From contig CM020619.1 in the NCBI GenBank assembly GCA_009829735.1, positions 17,055,816-17,119,815 of the forward strand: DNA of 64,000 nucleotides, given 5' to 3'. The notes below the pieces were generated by a model, which was given only the letters and a program-made list of their open reading frames with translations, had not been told where the DNA came from and searched no databases. This document shows, piece after piece, positions 10,557 through 20,747 of the stretch; position 1 is the first letter of the stretch; each line of letters starts with the position of its first letter. Position numbers and translations under genes: made by a program. This DNA is from Pyropia yezoensis. Taxonomy: Eukaryota > Rhodophyta > Bangiophyceae > Bangiales > Bangiaceae.

Positions 10557-11211
10557 GCGTGGGCATTTCTGGAAGCGGAGGAGGGGCGACGGGGGGGGTG
10601 GGGGGTGGGAGGGGAACGAGGTGTCGTCGACGCAGAGGCGGTGAGGGCCGGCCTCTTGCACATTCAAAGTATGGCGCTCTTCTCACTCGTGTACCGTGTT
10701 CATATGTAATCTAATTGTGTGAGGCTCGTTGGCTCTCCCAGGCGAGGAGCGAGTACTGGTGGTGGAGATTTGTCTCTCGCGCGACGCGCGCGTGCTGACC
10801 GGCTACGGGCGCGGGCGGGGCGGGTGAGCGCGGAGGTTACGCCCCGTCGGCCGGGATGCCTGTGGTGTGGGGGGGAAAGCGGGCCGGCCGTGCCGCGCTC
10901 ATGGTCCGGAGGAGGTGGCTGCTGGCCGCTATCAGCGGCTTTGTAGCTGAGCCTGTCGCTCGTGGGCGGGGAGGCGGCGAGCGGAGATAGCTAAGCTTTG
11001 ACCCCCCGTCCACCCGACACTGGCGAAGCATGCGGCGTTGCGGGTTCGGCGGCATCACGTCTCGGTGGGCCTCAGCAGCTGCGGGCGACAGCTGGCAGAC
11101 CTTTGCGGGCTGAGTCCGTTTCTGATGCGACACACACTTCGCCCCCCCCCCGCCTTCTCTGCCTGCGCTTGAACGACGGCGACGACCTCCCCCGGCGGGC
11201 GGAACGGACAG
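10557..11211. other. No gene seen
   Basis: Mixed composition with a short AT-rich patch at about 10670-10730. Only short, unconvincing ORFs occur on either strand, and no recognisable RNA gene is present. Confidence 0.4.
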
Positions 11212-12074
11212 ATGCGGGGCCTGGTGACCGTGGCGGACGCCGCACCCGGCGTGGACATTAGCCTATTTGTGCGTTGAGCAGCGACGCCCTGCCAGCGGGG
11301 GGGGACGGCGCCCCGCAAACGGGTCGGCGGGTGGGTCGGCTGGAGGGTGGACGTGTTTGGTGCGCGGCCTGGAGGTGTGCGACGCGGGGTTGGGTCCCTG
11401 CTTTTGCCGTCTGTGGTGGAGTGGGCTTGCCGTCGCCAGACAAGGGACGTGGGTGATGGACCGTGCTGACGACTCCTCGCCCGCTGTGTCACCGGGTCTC
11501 GGTGGCAGCGGCGGCCGCCTTTGCTTTTGCTTGTTCGTTTCCCCCTTCCCCCCACCCTCTCTGCAGCTGTCTGACCCGTCGGGCAAGGTCATCATCCACG
11601 GGGCGACCGTCTCGGAGCTCGCCTTTGCCTTCCACACGCCCGCGCACCTCCCCCCCCTCCCCGGGCGCCCCCCCCCCCCTCCTCATCCCCTACAAGCTCT
11701 GCCTCCGCGCCTCCCGCGTGTCCCTCCGCGGGCGCGACCACGACGGCGCGGCGCCCACCGCCCGGCGGGTGCGGGTGCGCCTCGGCCGCGGGGGCGCCCC
11801 CCCCTCCCCCCCCCCCCGGCTTCCTCGTCGACACGCACGCCGTGGCGGTGGCGAGCCCTTGCGGTCCTCGCCAGCGCGCGACGACGAGCGCCACGTTCTC
11901 TTTTGGGGGACGGCAACGCCACAGTCATTGGCGTCGGCGAGGCGCTCTGCCAGCGCCGCGCCCGCCACGGGGGGAGGAGCGCCGACACAACTGCCGTCGC
12001 CTGGAGGGATGTCGGCCAGCGTCAGCACCTCGTTCTTCTGCCGCGGCCGCGTCGCCGCTGGCAAGCGGGCCTAG
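11212..12074 (+). pseudogene. Spliced gene of unknown function, probably a remnant
   Basis: A short exon (11212-11268) reads LVTVADAAPGVDISLF and ends at a GTGCGT donor. A 298-bp interval then ends in a strong polypyrimidine tract and CTGCAG at 11561-11566. The next exon opens in phase with LSDPSGKVIIHGATVSELAF, giving smooth protein across the junction. Downstream the sensible reading moves frame at a C run near 11680 (LIPYKLCLRASRVSLRG) and becomes unclear after the C run near 11810. The beta-strand-rich character suggests a globular protein, but I do not recognise the family. The opposite strand also has a protein-like stretch at about 11925-12064, so the 3' part is uncertain. The right end abuts the TIR element. 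Confidence 0.35.
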
Positions 12075-12133
12075 CATCGCGTCGAAGACGTCGGCGACAT
12101 CGGCCGCCACCCCCCCCCCCTGCCCCCCCCCCT

Positions 12134-12164
12134 GCGCAGTGCGGCTTAAAGCGGTGTCACGGAA
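12134..12164 (+). repeat. Left terminal inverted repeat
   Basis: 31 bp beginning GCGCAGTGCGGCTTAAA, inverted copy at 13761-13791 with one mismatch. Confidence 0.8.
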
Positions 12165-13788
12165 TCGTTGCTCGGGCCTGTTTTTCTTTGCTCAGACTTG
12201 CTCAGTCGCCTCGGCACAGTTGTAAGAACGAGAAAGTCAATCTGTACAAACCAACAGAATTCTTGCTCAAACGCGCAAGAAAAGCTATTGTCCCCGCACG
12301 AGAGTGCAAATCTCCGACGGCTTTTCACCCAATGAAATCATGAGAGGTCCTTGCACAAAACGACTACGTACTGCCATGGACGTCACACAAATCCAAAGAC
12401 AACAGATTAACTGAGCAAGTGCCAATCGTCTATGGACGAGTTACGGAATGATCGGCATAGGCTGCTTCCTGGGGCTCTCTCGGCTTCAGTGAGTCCCGAG
12501 AAAATAGTTTGCTGGAGGAACACGACCCATGTGACCAACTTGTGCTTCACACTGTGCACTCTCCACGAAGAACAACCATGCCGACGCGTCGCCTCAAGGG
12601 CAAAAAGACACCCCCCTGTCCTAAGCACCCACCATCCACAGGTCCCTTTGCACAGCCCCCCCCCTTTCCCACCGCACTCCACCCGTCTCCCGAACTAGCC
12701 ACCCGCCCACAAGAGAAGTCGGCTGCATCCCCCCCCGAGTTCGATTCACTTGCACCCACTATCCATAGCTTGAGTTGTACGAGGTGTGAGAAAGGGTGGT
12801 CTTGTTGCTACCGGACCTCATCCCGGTCGTCCCTCTCCCTCGTCTACAAAAATAATCATGCTGTCCGTCTGGACATGCTTGGCCGCCTATCCGTTCGTCG
12901 TCTGTGCACTAGTCCCGACGGCCCAGCTCTCCTGCCGATTTTCATGTCGTCCCGTGGCACATGTGCTTCCTGGTGTCGCGGCAGTCGTGGTACTGTCGCC
13001 ATGGTCCACGCCGGGCGGGCTTGGCGTCATTGGCTTGCCCTCCAGTTCCCAGGAGGCCGCCCCGTGCCTGGCGGGGACGGCGGCACTACCTGCAGGAAGA
13101 AGCAGAATGGTTGAGCAGCCATCGCTGAGGCCCACACAGACGTGCAGCGGAACCTTGGTCACTCACAAACCAAGCAGAAGCAACAGCCATTAAGCAGCTC
13201 AAGTAGGCGGCTGCAGCTAGCTGCAGGTGGCAGGTGCTGACGCGCAAGTACGCATCTCATTCAAAGTAAGACTCTGGAAATGGAAAAAGATTTGTATATG
13301 CTAGGTCACAGTTGGAGACAATGAGTCTACGCAATCAGTTTCCGCATGACCGGCCGCGGCCGCTGCAGACATGAGGACGCGGCGTTCTTCCTCGCCAGCG
13401 AGTCAGCAATCACTGCTAAGCCTTCAACAAGCACTACCTTAATAATGAGATATTGTCAAAACTGTTACGCGAAGCTGCATGGTTTTGCACTTTTTTTTAC
13501 GCGTTTGTGCAAGCTCCCTTTTTGTCTACTTGCTTAAATTTGCCGAGCGGTATAGTTGCACGACGGCCATGTGCTCAAAGCACATCATCAGAGAGGTCTG
13601 ATGATGACGCTTCACGTCGTGTATCGTGAGCACGTGGCCTCCGTGCGGAACCTGTCCGAACAAGTCATACAAAAAAAAAAGCTGATTTGTAGGCTTCCAG
13701 CATACCATACGGAGGGGTTGCAAGAAATGGTCAACAGATCTGAGCAAGAAATCGGGCCGTTTCCGTGACACCCCTTTAAGCCGCACTG
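12137..13788. mobile_element. TIR-bounded DNA element, non-autonomous
   Basis: A 1.65-kb segment is bounded by 31-bp inverted repeats matching at 30 positions, whose outer ends read GCGCAGTGCGGCTTAAA. Just inside each end lies a TTGCTCAGA-type motif, a possible transposase-binding repeat. The interior is AT-richer than the flanking host DNA. It has no ORF that looks like a transposase and no DDE or RNase-H-like motif. The best internal ORF (12509-13114) gives no recognisable domain. No clear target duplication can be called: CG flanks both sides if the element starts at CAGTG. It is probably a deletion derivative moved in trans, and the superfamily is unknown. Confidence 0.6.
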
Positions 13789-13791
13789 CGC
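13761..13791 (-). repeat. Right terminal inverted repeat
   Basis: Inverted partner of 12134-12164. Its outer edge directly touches the LTR of the Copia element at 13792. Confidence 0.8.
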
Positions 13792-14395
13792 TGTGAGTAT
13801 CGGCGAGGATGTGGAGAAAAACGCAGTATATCCCACGAGACAGACACGGGCGACCCGACACCCCGGCGTGGGATGGCGAGTTCCAATGTCAAGTCTGCCG
13901 GGCCAAGGGCGCCCGGCACTCAGGTGTACGGCCGGGTGCTCTTATACCCCCCCCCCCCGCCGCACGCGTGTACGCAGCACGTTGCGGCGGGCGCACTCGG
14001 CACGCCCACAGACGCAAAATCAAGCCCCCCTCCGCCACACTACCGCAGGCCCACGGATGTGGAAGATAACCCGCCAATCGCCCCCTTCCACACAAGCAAC
14101 AACAATGCATAAACCCGACCAATCACGGTCTAGTGAAACACACAATCGAACCAATCTGGCCCGACACAGTCAGTGAAACAAGTCGACCACCGCCGAGGTT
14201 TGACCAAACATTGTCGATGTTTGGCCCCACCCCGTCGAAGGCTAACCAATCCCAAACGTCGTAACCTCCACAATCTTGTTAGGGTCAGGTCCAACGTCCA
14301 ATCCCCGATCGCTTGTCGGGTTCCCCGTCTCGCCCCGTCGCGTGGCACGAGGGTGGGGCTCAGTAGGTGCCCCCCCGCCTGCCAGCGTATTCACA
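13792..14395 (-). repeat. 3' LTR of the Copia element
   Basis: On the minus strand it runs from TGTGAATA to TACTCACA, which are imperfect inverted ends. A purine-rich tract (about 14396-14413) lies directly before it, as expected for second-strand priming. A TATAA box on the minus strand lies near 13945. Its left edge abuts the TIR element. Confidence 0.65.
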
Positions 14396-14455
14396 CTCCC
14401 GGATTTTTTCCGCACCCGAGTGCCGCGGCGACGCATTGGTGCGTGTTATCAACTG

Positions 14456-15811
14456 CTACACAGGGTTGACGTCCATAGCCGTCCGCATCATCTTACTCAG
14501 CGCCGCACACTGCCCCGGCTTGGTGAGCCCATCGGCGATGTTGTGCTCAGACAGCACCAGCCCAACGTTGGATATCTCGCGACGGTTGTAAGCCTCTCGT
14601 GCTGCAGCCACATCAATCATCAGCCGCTTCTCCGTGGTGTGGGGCGCCCTAGTGATGACGTCGAACATCTGCTTCGAGTCGGTGAGCATCACGAGCGGTA
14701 TGCGCTGGTGATAGATGCGCTGTAGATCGTGCTTAAGGATGAAGGCGGTGTCGAACGCGTCAGCAAAGGCGTAGACCTCCCCTGCCATAATACTCCCTAC
14801 GACACGGCGCGCTTTCTTACTCGAGTAGCTCAGTACGTGGCAGTTGTTGTTCCCATCGCACAGCATCACGATATACCCCACCTGCAAAGAGAGGTCGTCA
14901 TTGTTGGCAAAGGATGCATCGGCGTAAGCGCGGATGTGCAGCGTCTCTTGGTCCAGCGGGCCGTAGGTCCGCACCAAGTCCTTTGTGTCATGGGCGTACT
15001 TGACGGCCTTGTTGAGCTCCTTAATATGACGCTCTCAGAAGGATTCGGCCGTCACCTGTGCAGCTCTGGTAATGGCGCAGCAAAGGTCAGGTCGGCTGTG
15101 CGCCAGCCATCCAAAGATAGCGCGGGCCGACACGAACGCGTCGAAGGTGATGTCCATTGGCAGCTTGCGCGCCGCAGTGATGTACGATTCTTGGCTTAGT
15201 GTAAAACTCCGCGGCGCTCCCGGCAGCGTCTTGATGAACACCCCGACGACCTCGACGTTGTCCCAGACCCTCGGCTTGGAATCGAAGGTCTGCAGCGTCC
15301 GCTCCTTCAGCGCCTGGAAGGAGTCGTTGCGGCTATTAAGTAGTTCGTCGACGTAGCCACCGAGAAGGCCCACAGTGCGCTCATCATCCTCCTTCATAAA
15401 GAGGGACTGGTCTCCAATCAAAGAGACCATGCCGAGGTCGCCCTTCACATGGCTTGCAAGCGTCACGGCCCAGTAGTCGCCAGCATCGCAGATCCCGTAT
15501 AGGGGCAGAAGCAGCAGCAGCAGCTCATCCTCCTGAATGCGAAAGAGCTTGGCGTCCTCCGGTCGAGGCTGAAGGCAAATGGTGCGCGTAAGTCCATCTT
15601 TGCTTTGCAAGTACGCCTGGTTGACGTCGTGGGAGAAGACCCGAGAGTTGAGCACAGCACTGGTTGACAATATAATTTTCGTGGAGCTCTGCCGCAATGT
15701 AGAGATGTTGTGAGCGATGAACGGCTTCTCTCTGCCCTTGTGCCCTTGCAGAACATAACGCGACTTGAACTTGGGGTGAGATGTCTCGACGTGCTTGACG
15801 GCGTCCACCAA
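14456..15811 (-). pseudogene. Copia reverse transcriptase and RNase H region
   Basis: The reverse transcriptase part reads FSHDVNQAYLQSK and PLYGICDAGDYW, both Copia-type, with a YVDE-like active-site block. The RNase H part has YADASFA, VMLTDSKQ and the terminal HNIADGLTK motif. The region is broken and no longer a working gene. Confidence 0.8.
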
Positions 15812-15848
15812 GCGACCCTAGAGAATAGTCGCACCGTCGGGCACCTCC

Positions 15849-16211
15849 TGTAGCAATATGGTTGGCCGTATTGTAACCCTAATATTAGGGGGGCTACTTC
15901 TAACCCTTAACTTTCAATTTGGGAGTCCGTATTGGTCACGGTATCTATAAGTTACGTATGACCAGAGGGACTTGCATCTTGGGGTGGAGGGTAGTTAGTA
16001 GTGTCTCCGAGGGTTTATAACGTGGGGGCCGGCGGCGAATCCACCGCCGGCCAAGGTAGAACAACAAACCCCTCCCATTTGGGCTCCCATCTTGGTCCCG
16101 TGGCTTGCGCTCCAAGGACAGCAACCTTGGCCTCCCGGTGACGTTGGTGCCGATCCCCCTTGGTGAGTGTTCCCTGAGAGTGGACGTGCGACGGATACCT
16201 ATTGTGCTACA
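15849..16211. repeat. Solo LTR inserted in the Copia element
   Basis: A 363-bp segment begins TGTAGCA and ends TGCTACA, and is flanked by a perfect 5-bp duplication, CCTCC. No internal region is present, so it is the product of recombination between the two LTRs of an insertion. A TTTATAA box near 16013 is followed by a strong hairpin with 9-bp arms GGCCGGCGG and CCGCCGGCC. It does not match the LTRs of gypsy-1, -2 or -3 beyond the terminal bases. Confidence 0.8.
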
Positions 16212-16282
16212 CCTCCTCGCAGCGCACCTTCGTGAACGCGCCACGCTTCATAAGTCCATCAACCTCCTGCAGCCTTGCAGCC

Positions 16283-17987
16283 TTAACCTCCGCGCCGGAT
16301 GCCCGTGAGTCCCCTGGCTTGAGCACCTCGGTCTTGACAAGTCTTTTGGGGTGTCTCCACCTCAGCATGAGTGTCGCGGTACGCCTTCTCTTGTATGGAG
16401 CCAAAGCGCTGGCCAACGTTGCAGAGCAAAGTGTCTCCCGCAATGATGGCGTCGACCACGCTGCCCATGTCTGGTTCGCTAGGAGGATCAACGGTCGCCA
16501 CCGCAGCCGCCACCGCGCCAGCCTCCAGTGGGGGTAGGTACTCCTTAATCTTGTCGATGGAAAAGAGCTTGAGGCGGTCGTTGATGTCCAGCCAAGCGTG
16601 CTTCCCATCGTGCCCATGTACGGTGTACGGGCCTTGCCATTCGTCGATGGGCTTCTCGCGGTAGACGAGGACTCGCATGCAAGGGTGAATCTCGTTGTCG
16701 GACGCTTTAGGCACGTTGCGTCGTAGAGCCGTGCTTAGTCGTGCTCGGGCAACATGCCTCACCATGTTCGTGCCCGCCTCCACCAACGCCTTGCTCCGCT
16801 CCCGCTGCAATTGCAGGTCCACAGGGTTCATAGGTATACGAGGGTTGATGCCAAATACGAGCAGGGTAGGTGAGATCCCCGTTGGGCCCGCAGTCTGATT
16901 CATTCCCCACACAGACAACGACAAGGCTTGACTCTTGTCAATGCTTAGGTGAGCCGCACGCACGCGCCGAGAGATCTGGCGTAGGAACGCGTGATAGCGC
17001 TCACCGGCACCAAGGGCGTTGTGGCTTTCGACTCCGGAGTCACGCTGCTTCATGCTTGCCGCTTCCTGTCGCGCCCTCGGTTGTGGCCCTTGCAGCTTTG
17101 GCCCTTGGTCGACGTGCATCTCTTGGGGGTACCCGACGTATGCGGTTACCCAGATCTTGACGAACATGTTCCACGTGGCATCGACCGTCTGGCACTCGCC
17201 CATAAAGCCAGCCGCACTCCAGAGGGTGTCACAGTCCACCACGTGCAGGACGGCATCCCTTTCAAAGAACATTAGGTCGAGCAAGACCAATCGGTTGAAA
17301 CATACATCGTCCGGAGAGAGCCACTCGGAATCGGCAGGATTCCTTGAACAGGCGCTGGCAAGCTATGCATGCGTCCACGACATCTTGAAGCTGCTTCAGG
17401 GCTAGAGGCACAGCCTCGTCTACCTTGGCGCGTCGTATGAGCGCGTACAATCTCTCGGGGATGGCATGGAAGAAATGCTTGTGGATGCGCTGCAGCTCTG
17501 GGAAGGTGTAAAGGATGACCGCCCCCCATTCGAAGAAAATGTGTCCCGTCTTGCGCACCAGCGGCACTTGAATGCCCTCGTTTACGCATACCAGCATGTT
17601 GGTCGTATTGTTCACGTACATCTTGTGCTCGTCGAGGAAGTCCAGGCCCAGAATCAGGGGCACGTTGATATCCACGACGTCGACCTCAATCAGGATCATA
17701 AAGCAATCGGTGATGGGTATGCGCATGGCTACGGTCCCAATGCATGCATGCCGTCCACAACCAAACCGGTACACTATTCCTGTCTTGCTACGCAGGGTTG
17801 CGCCCGGGTTGTGGCTCGCCATGTAGGCCTCTGCCTGGCGCTTGCCAATGACGGTTTTCTCCGCCCTGATGTCCATGCAGGCACCCGCTAAGCTTTCGGC
17901 CGCATTTAGTGACGTAAGAATTTCCTTGTCCACAGGTATGTCGGGTGGACGCTTCAGTCTTGTCTTGAGGGAAGGCCGACTAGTCAA
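16283..17987 (-). pseudogene. Copia protease and integrase region
   Basis: The right-hand part contains LGLDFLDEH, a retropepsin-like end motif after a hydrophobic strand, preceded by Cys/His-containing sequence. The left-hand part contains integrase-like blocks (VVDCDT, then GVESHNALGAGERYHAF, the glutamate block) and a C-terminal stretch with DEWQGPYTVHG and AWLDINDR. It is broken in several places. Confidence 0.7.
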
Positions 17988-18432
17988 TCCCTCGCAGCAA
18001 AAACTTGCCCGACGCTACCATCCTCATCACCATCAGTAGCTGTCGAACCGTGGACGAGCGTCGCGAAGAGCGTGTCCGCCTCGGCCTCATCATGCTGCTT
18101 GGTGGCGTTAGCATCCGTGTCCGCCTCCTGGGCGCCCTTAGATGTCGACTCGTTCATCTGCGTGCAAAGCTCAAACAGAACTTGGGAGGTAGCGTCACGA
18201 CCGGCCTTGCGCTTGGAAAGGTACTCGAGCCGCTTGAGGGCAGCGCGAGCGACGTCATGCGGAAGCGGGCAATCGTTGATGGTGTGCTTAGGGTCGTCAC
18301 AATTGAAGCAACGCATGATTGACAGGGGATTGAATCGCCTGGTCGTCGTGCCAGCAGCACGGTTCCAAACGCCGACGTGCTTGCGCTCGTACCTCCCTTG
18401 GCCTTGATAGTAGGTGCCAACCTCCTCGTCGG
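17984..18432 (-). pseudogene. Copia gag fragment with zinc knuckle
   Basis: A CCHC knuckle reads CFNCDDPKHTINDC (CX2CX4HX4C), the nucleic-acid-binding motif of gag. The fragment stops where the LTR of gypsy-1 begins. Confidence 0.75.
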
Positions 18433-18900
18433 TGTGGCAAAAACCACTCACACGCGCGGCACCCAAGTTGGTGCGGTGCGCAAGGGCTGCCTCCGGTGTC
18501 GGGGGAACCGGAAGAAGTGCAAGTCGCACACACACTGTCCCTGTTGTGGGGCAATCCCCCCACTGACAAACAAGAAGATGGTGTGTGGGCCAACAGTTTC
18601 TTGGTCGGAACGGGGAAGCGAGGCCAAGCCCCGCTGTCCCTCCCCTTATCCCCCCAGGGTCCCCTCAGAATCTCGCCACTCAGAATCTCCCACCCCAGCA
18701 CCTGCCCACCGGGCCACACGAAAATTCAAGACGATAAATGCAGAAGACCCTCAAATCCACGTTGGATTTACAACTAAGCTAACTATCCCAGACTTAGAGA
18801 ATATGGACCCAAATGCAGGGGGAAGAACGGGTCAGGCTAGTGGCCTGCGCCCCTTGCATGGAACGTGTTGCCCCCCTACATGGGGGTCAATACTGCCACA
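18433..18900 (-). repeat. 3' LTR of gypsy-1
   Basis: Inverted ends TGTGGCA and TGCCACA. A purine tract (GGAGAGGGGAG on the minus strand, 18901-18911) directly precedes it in the element's own direction. Confidence 0.9.
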
Positions 18901-19235
18901 CTCCCCTCTCCTCAGTTCCGACCGACCCGGTCGGCCCTGCGAGGGGGCGTAGAATCGCACATCGCGGCGTTGGGGGCGCGACTTGCTGTCCCCCCGGTAC
19001 GTCACGTGGACGTGGAGGCGGTCACGTTGACCGCCCCTCTCCTCAAGCTTGCCCACTTGGCAGCTTGCTCTTATCGGTACTCACCTCACCACCACCAACA
19101 CATCCTCTTCACCTTACCCTGGGCCGCCCCACGCTGGGGAGGCCACCCATCTACGCGCGATCCGAGCCCCCCTCAACTCGAGGTGGGTGTCGTGCAACTG
19201 CAACCAGGTCGTCTCTCCCTAACTTGGGGTGAGCC

Positions 19236-19937
19236 ATGGTGACCCCGGGGGTGGAGACTGACTCCTTGGACGAACGTATGGAGGACACTTCCTACGATGC
19301 AGCGCCCGCTGGGACTTCCGGCGGGGGCTCCGCGGTCGCTCCGGGGGATGGGATACCCGCGTCACCCGGCTTTGGGTTGGCGGCGGGATCTTTCCCGGAG
19401 ACGGGCCGCGTTGTTCCACGGGAGGCCCTGGGGCGGTGGTTTTACCCCGCTTGGCCTCTGTATGAGGAGGGGTTGACGGTTCTCCGCTGTGGCCGACTTG
19501 GCACAGCGATGAGTCGCGTATGGGACCGCCTACGGGAGAAGTTCTCCCGTAGGGTCGGGTTTCCTCCCGACTTCAGGACGGACCAGTTTGCCTTCCTGGA
19601 TGAGGACGAGGTCGAAGACGTGCAGCGGGCCAAGGCCATGGTGGACCGCGGGGGTACTATCTCGCGCACTGGCGACGTGCAAACCTTCACTCGGGAAGCG
19701 GTGGCAACTCGCCCCCCGTACCTTCGCGACGTCGATCCGGACACTCATCACTTTGACGTGCGGATGGAGAAGGACTATCGGCGAGGTCCCTACTTGGTGA
19801 CCTCGGCTCAACTAGAGTTTCTGCAGCAGTCGCCTGCAAGCAAGGAGCAATGCTACCCCAAGAAGCCCGAGTGGTGGCCTCAAGTCGAGGTCCCCTACGG
19901 GTTTCCGGCGTTACTACCACGGTTGCTCGACCACTTC
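19236..19937 (+). pseudogene. Antisense ORF of gypsy-1, first segment
   Basis: It lies on the strand opposite to gag-pol, between pol and the 3' LTR. From an ATG at 19236 it encodes about 234 residues up to the insertion point of gypsy-2. The first 60 residues are Gly/Pro/Ser-rich. A more globular part follows, with the shared block CYPKKPEWWPQVEVPYGF at residues 206-223. The same block, with the same spacing between YP and EVP, occurs in the antisense ORF of gypsy-2, and a weaker version in gypsy-3. Function unknown. It is interrupted, so it is no longer a whole gene. Confidence 0.75.
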
Positions 19938-20631
19938 TGTAGGGACCCTATGGGCCCTCCACGTGGGGGGACCTCGTAGAGATCGCGTGGTACCCCTGCG
20001 CCCACCTTCCTAATGAGGAGGACGGGGCCGACTTGGCCCCCCGGGATTTTACTGGCTTCCGATTGGTCCCCTCCTATGGAGGCGGAACCGGGTCGCCATT
20101 GACTCTGGGGCCCATTTTGGGATTCCCAGTGTATGGGATTTTCCCCTGACCGGAATTGGCCTTTGGCCAATAATCCGGGATGGGATGCATTTGGGGTTTG
20201 GAGTGTGATTGTGTATTTTGCGTAATTGTGAGATTGGGGAGATCTTGAGTGTTGGCACTGATGTCCGGCGCGGCTCTTCTCCCCCGTATCCTGGAGATTC
20301 CTGCCCCGCTGGCAGGGATGATCCGTGGGGGAGGGGGCCCTGTCTGGACATGTTGGAGGGTTTTGATTGGCCCGCACGTGGCCCGGTGTGGAGGGTTGCT
20401 GGGTGCGGGTGAGAGAGGGTAACAGTGTGCGTGGGGGTGCGCGTTGCTTCCCCCCTCGAAAAAAAGACAGACTTGCGTGTGCTTGAACAATGTCGTCCTG
20501 GTCGCGGATCCCCGCGTGAACCAGCCAGGCGGTCGGCGATTCTGTATCTCTCCGGTCTCCCCGCGTTCTTGGCGGGTCGGTTCTCTGTGTGTTCTCGGTG
20601 CTAGGCGCCTAAGGTACGTAAAAACACTACA
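19938..20631 (+). repeat. 5' LTR of gypsy-2
   Basis: Begins TGTAGGGACC and ends CACTACA. The near-identical copy is at 28988-29680. Confidence 0.95.
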
Positions 20632-20650
20632 TTTGGTGGCTCAGCGGGGG
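20632..20650 (+). promoter_or_regulatory. Primer-binding site of gypsy-2
   Basis: TTTGGTGGCTCAGCGGGG directly follows the 5' LTR. TGG followed by a GC-rich stretch is the form expected for pairing with a tRNA 3' CCA end. The tRNA was not identified. Confidence 0.6.
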
Positions 20651-20747
20651 AGGGGACTAGGTTCCTTCTGGCCAAAGGGGTCTACCCCTTCTTCGTACTC
20701 TTTCTGTTGTTGTGCTCTGTCTTCCCTAAGGGAACGCGGTTGTTGTG

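Larger units (their letters stand above)
13792..18432 (-). mobile_element. Broken Ty1/Copia retrotransposon, 5' part missing
   Basis: Read leftward, the order is gag, protease, integrase, reverse transcriptase, RNase H, 3' LTR; integrase before reverse transcriptase defines Copia. The 3' LTR is at 13792-14395. The 5' side is lost where gypsy-1 begins at 18433, and no continuation was found beyond gypsy-1. The element is interrupted by a solo LTR at 15849-16211 and carries at least five other breaks. With only one LTR its age cannot be estimated from LTR divergence, but it is older than gypsy-1. Confidence 0.85.

Noticed and set aside
12509-13114. 201-codon ORF inside the TIR element as a transposase
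   Set aside because: No DDE/DDD spacing, helix-turn-helix or zinc motif could be seen. It is kept only as an unexplained ORF.
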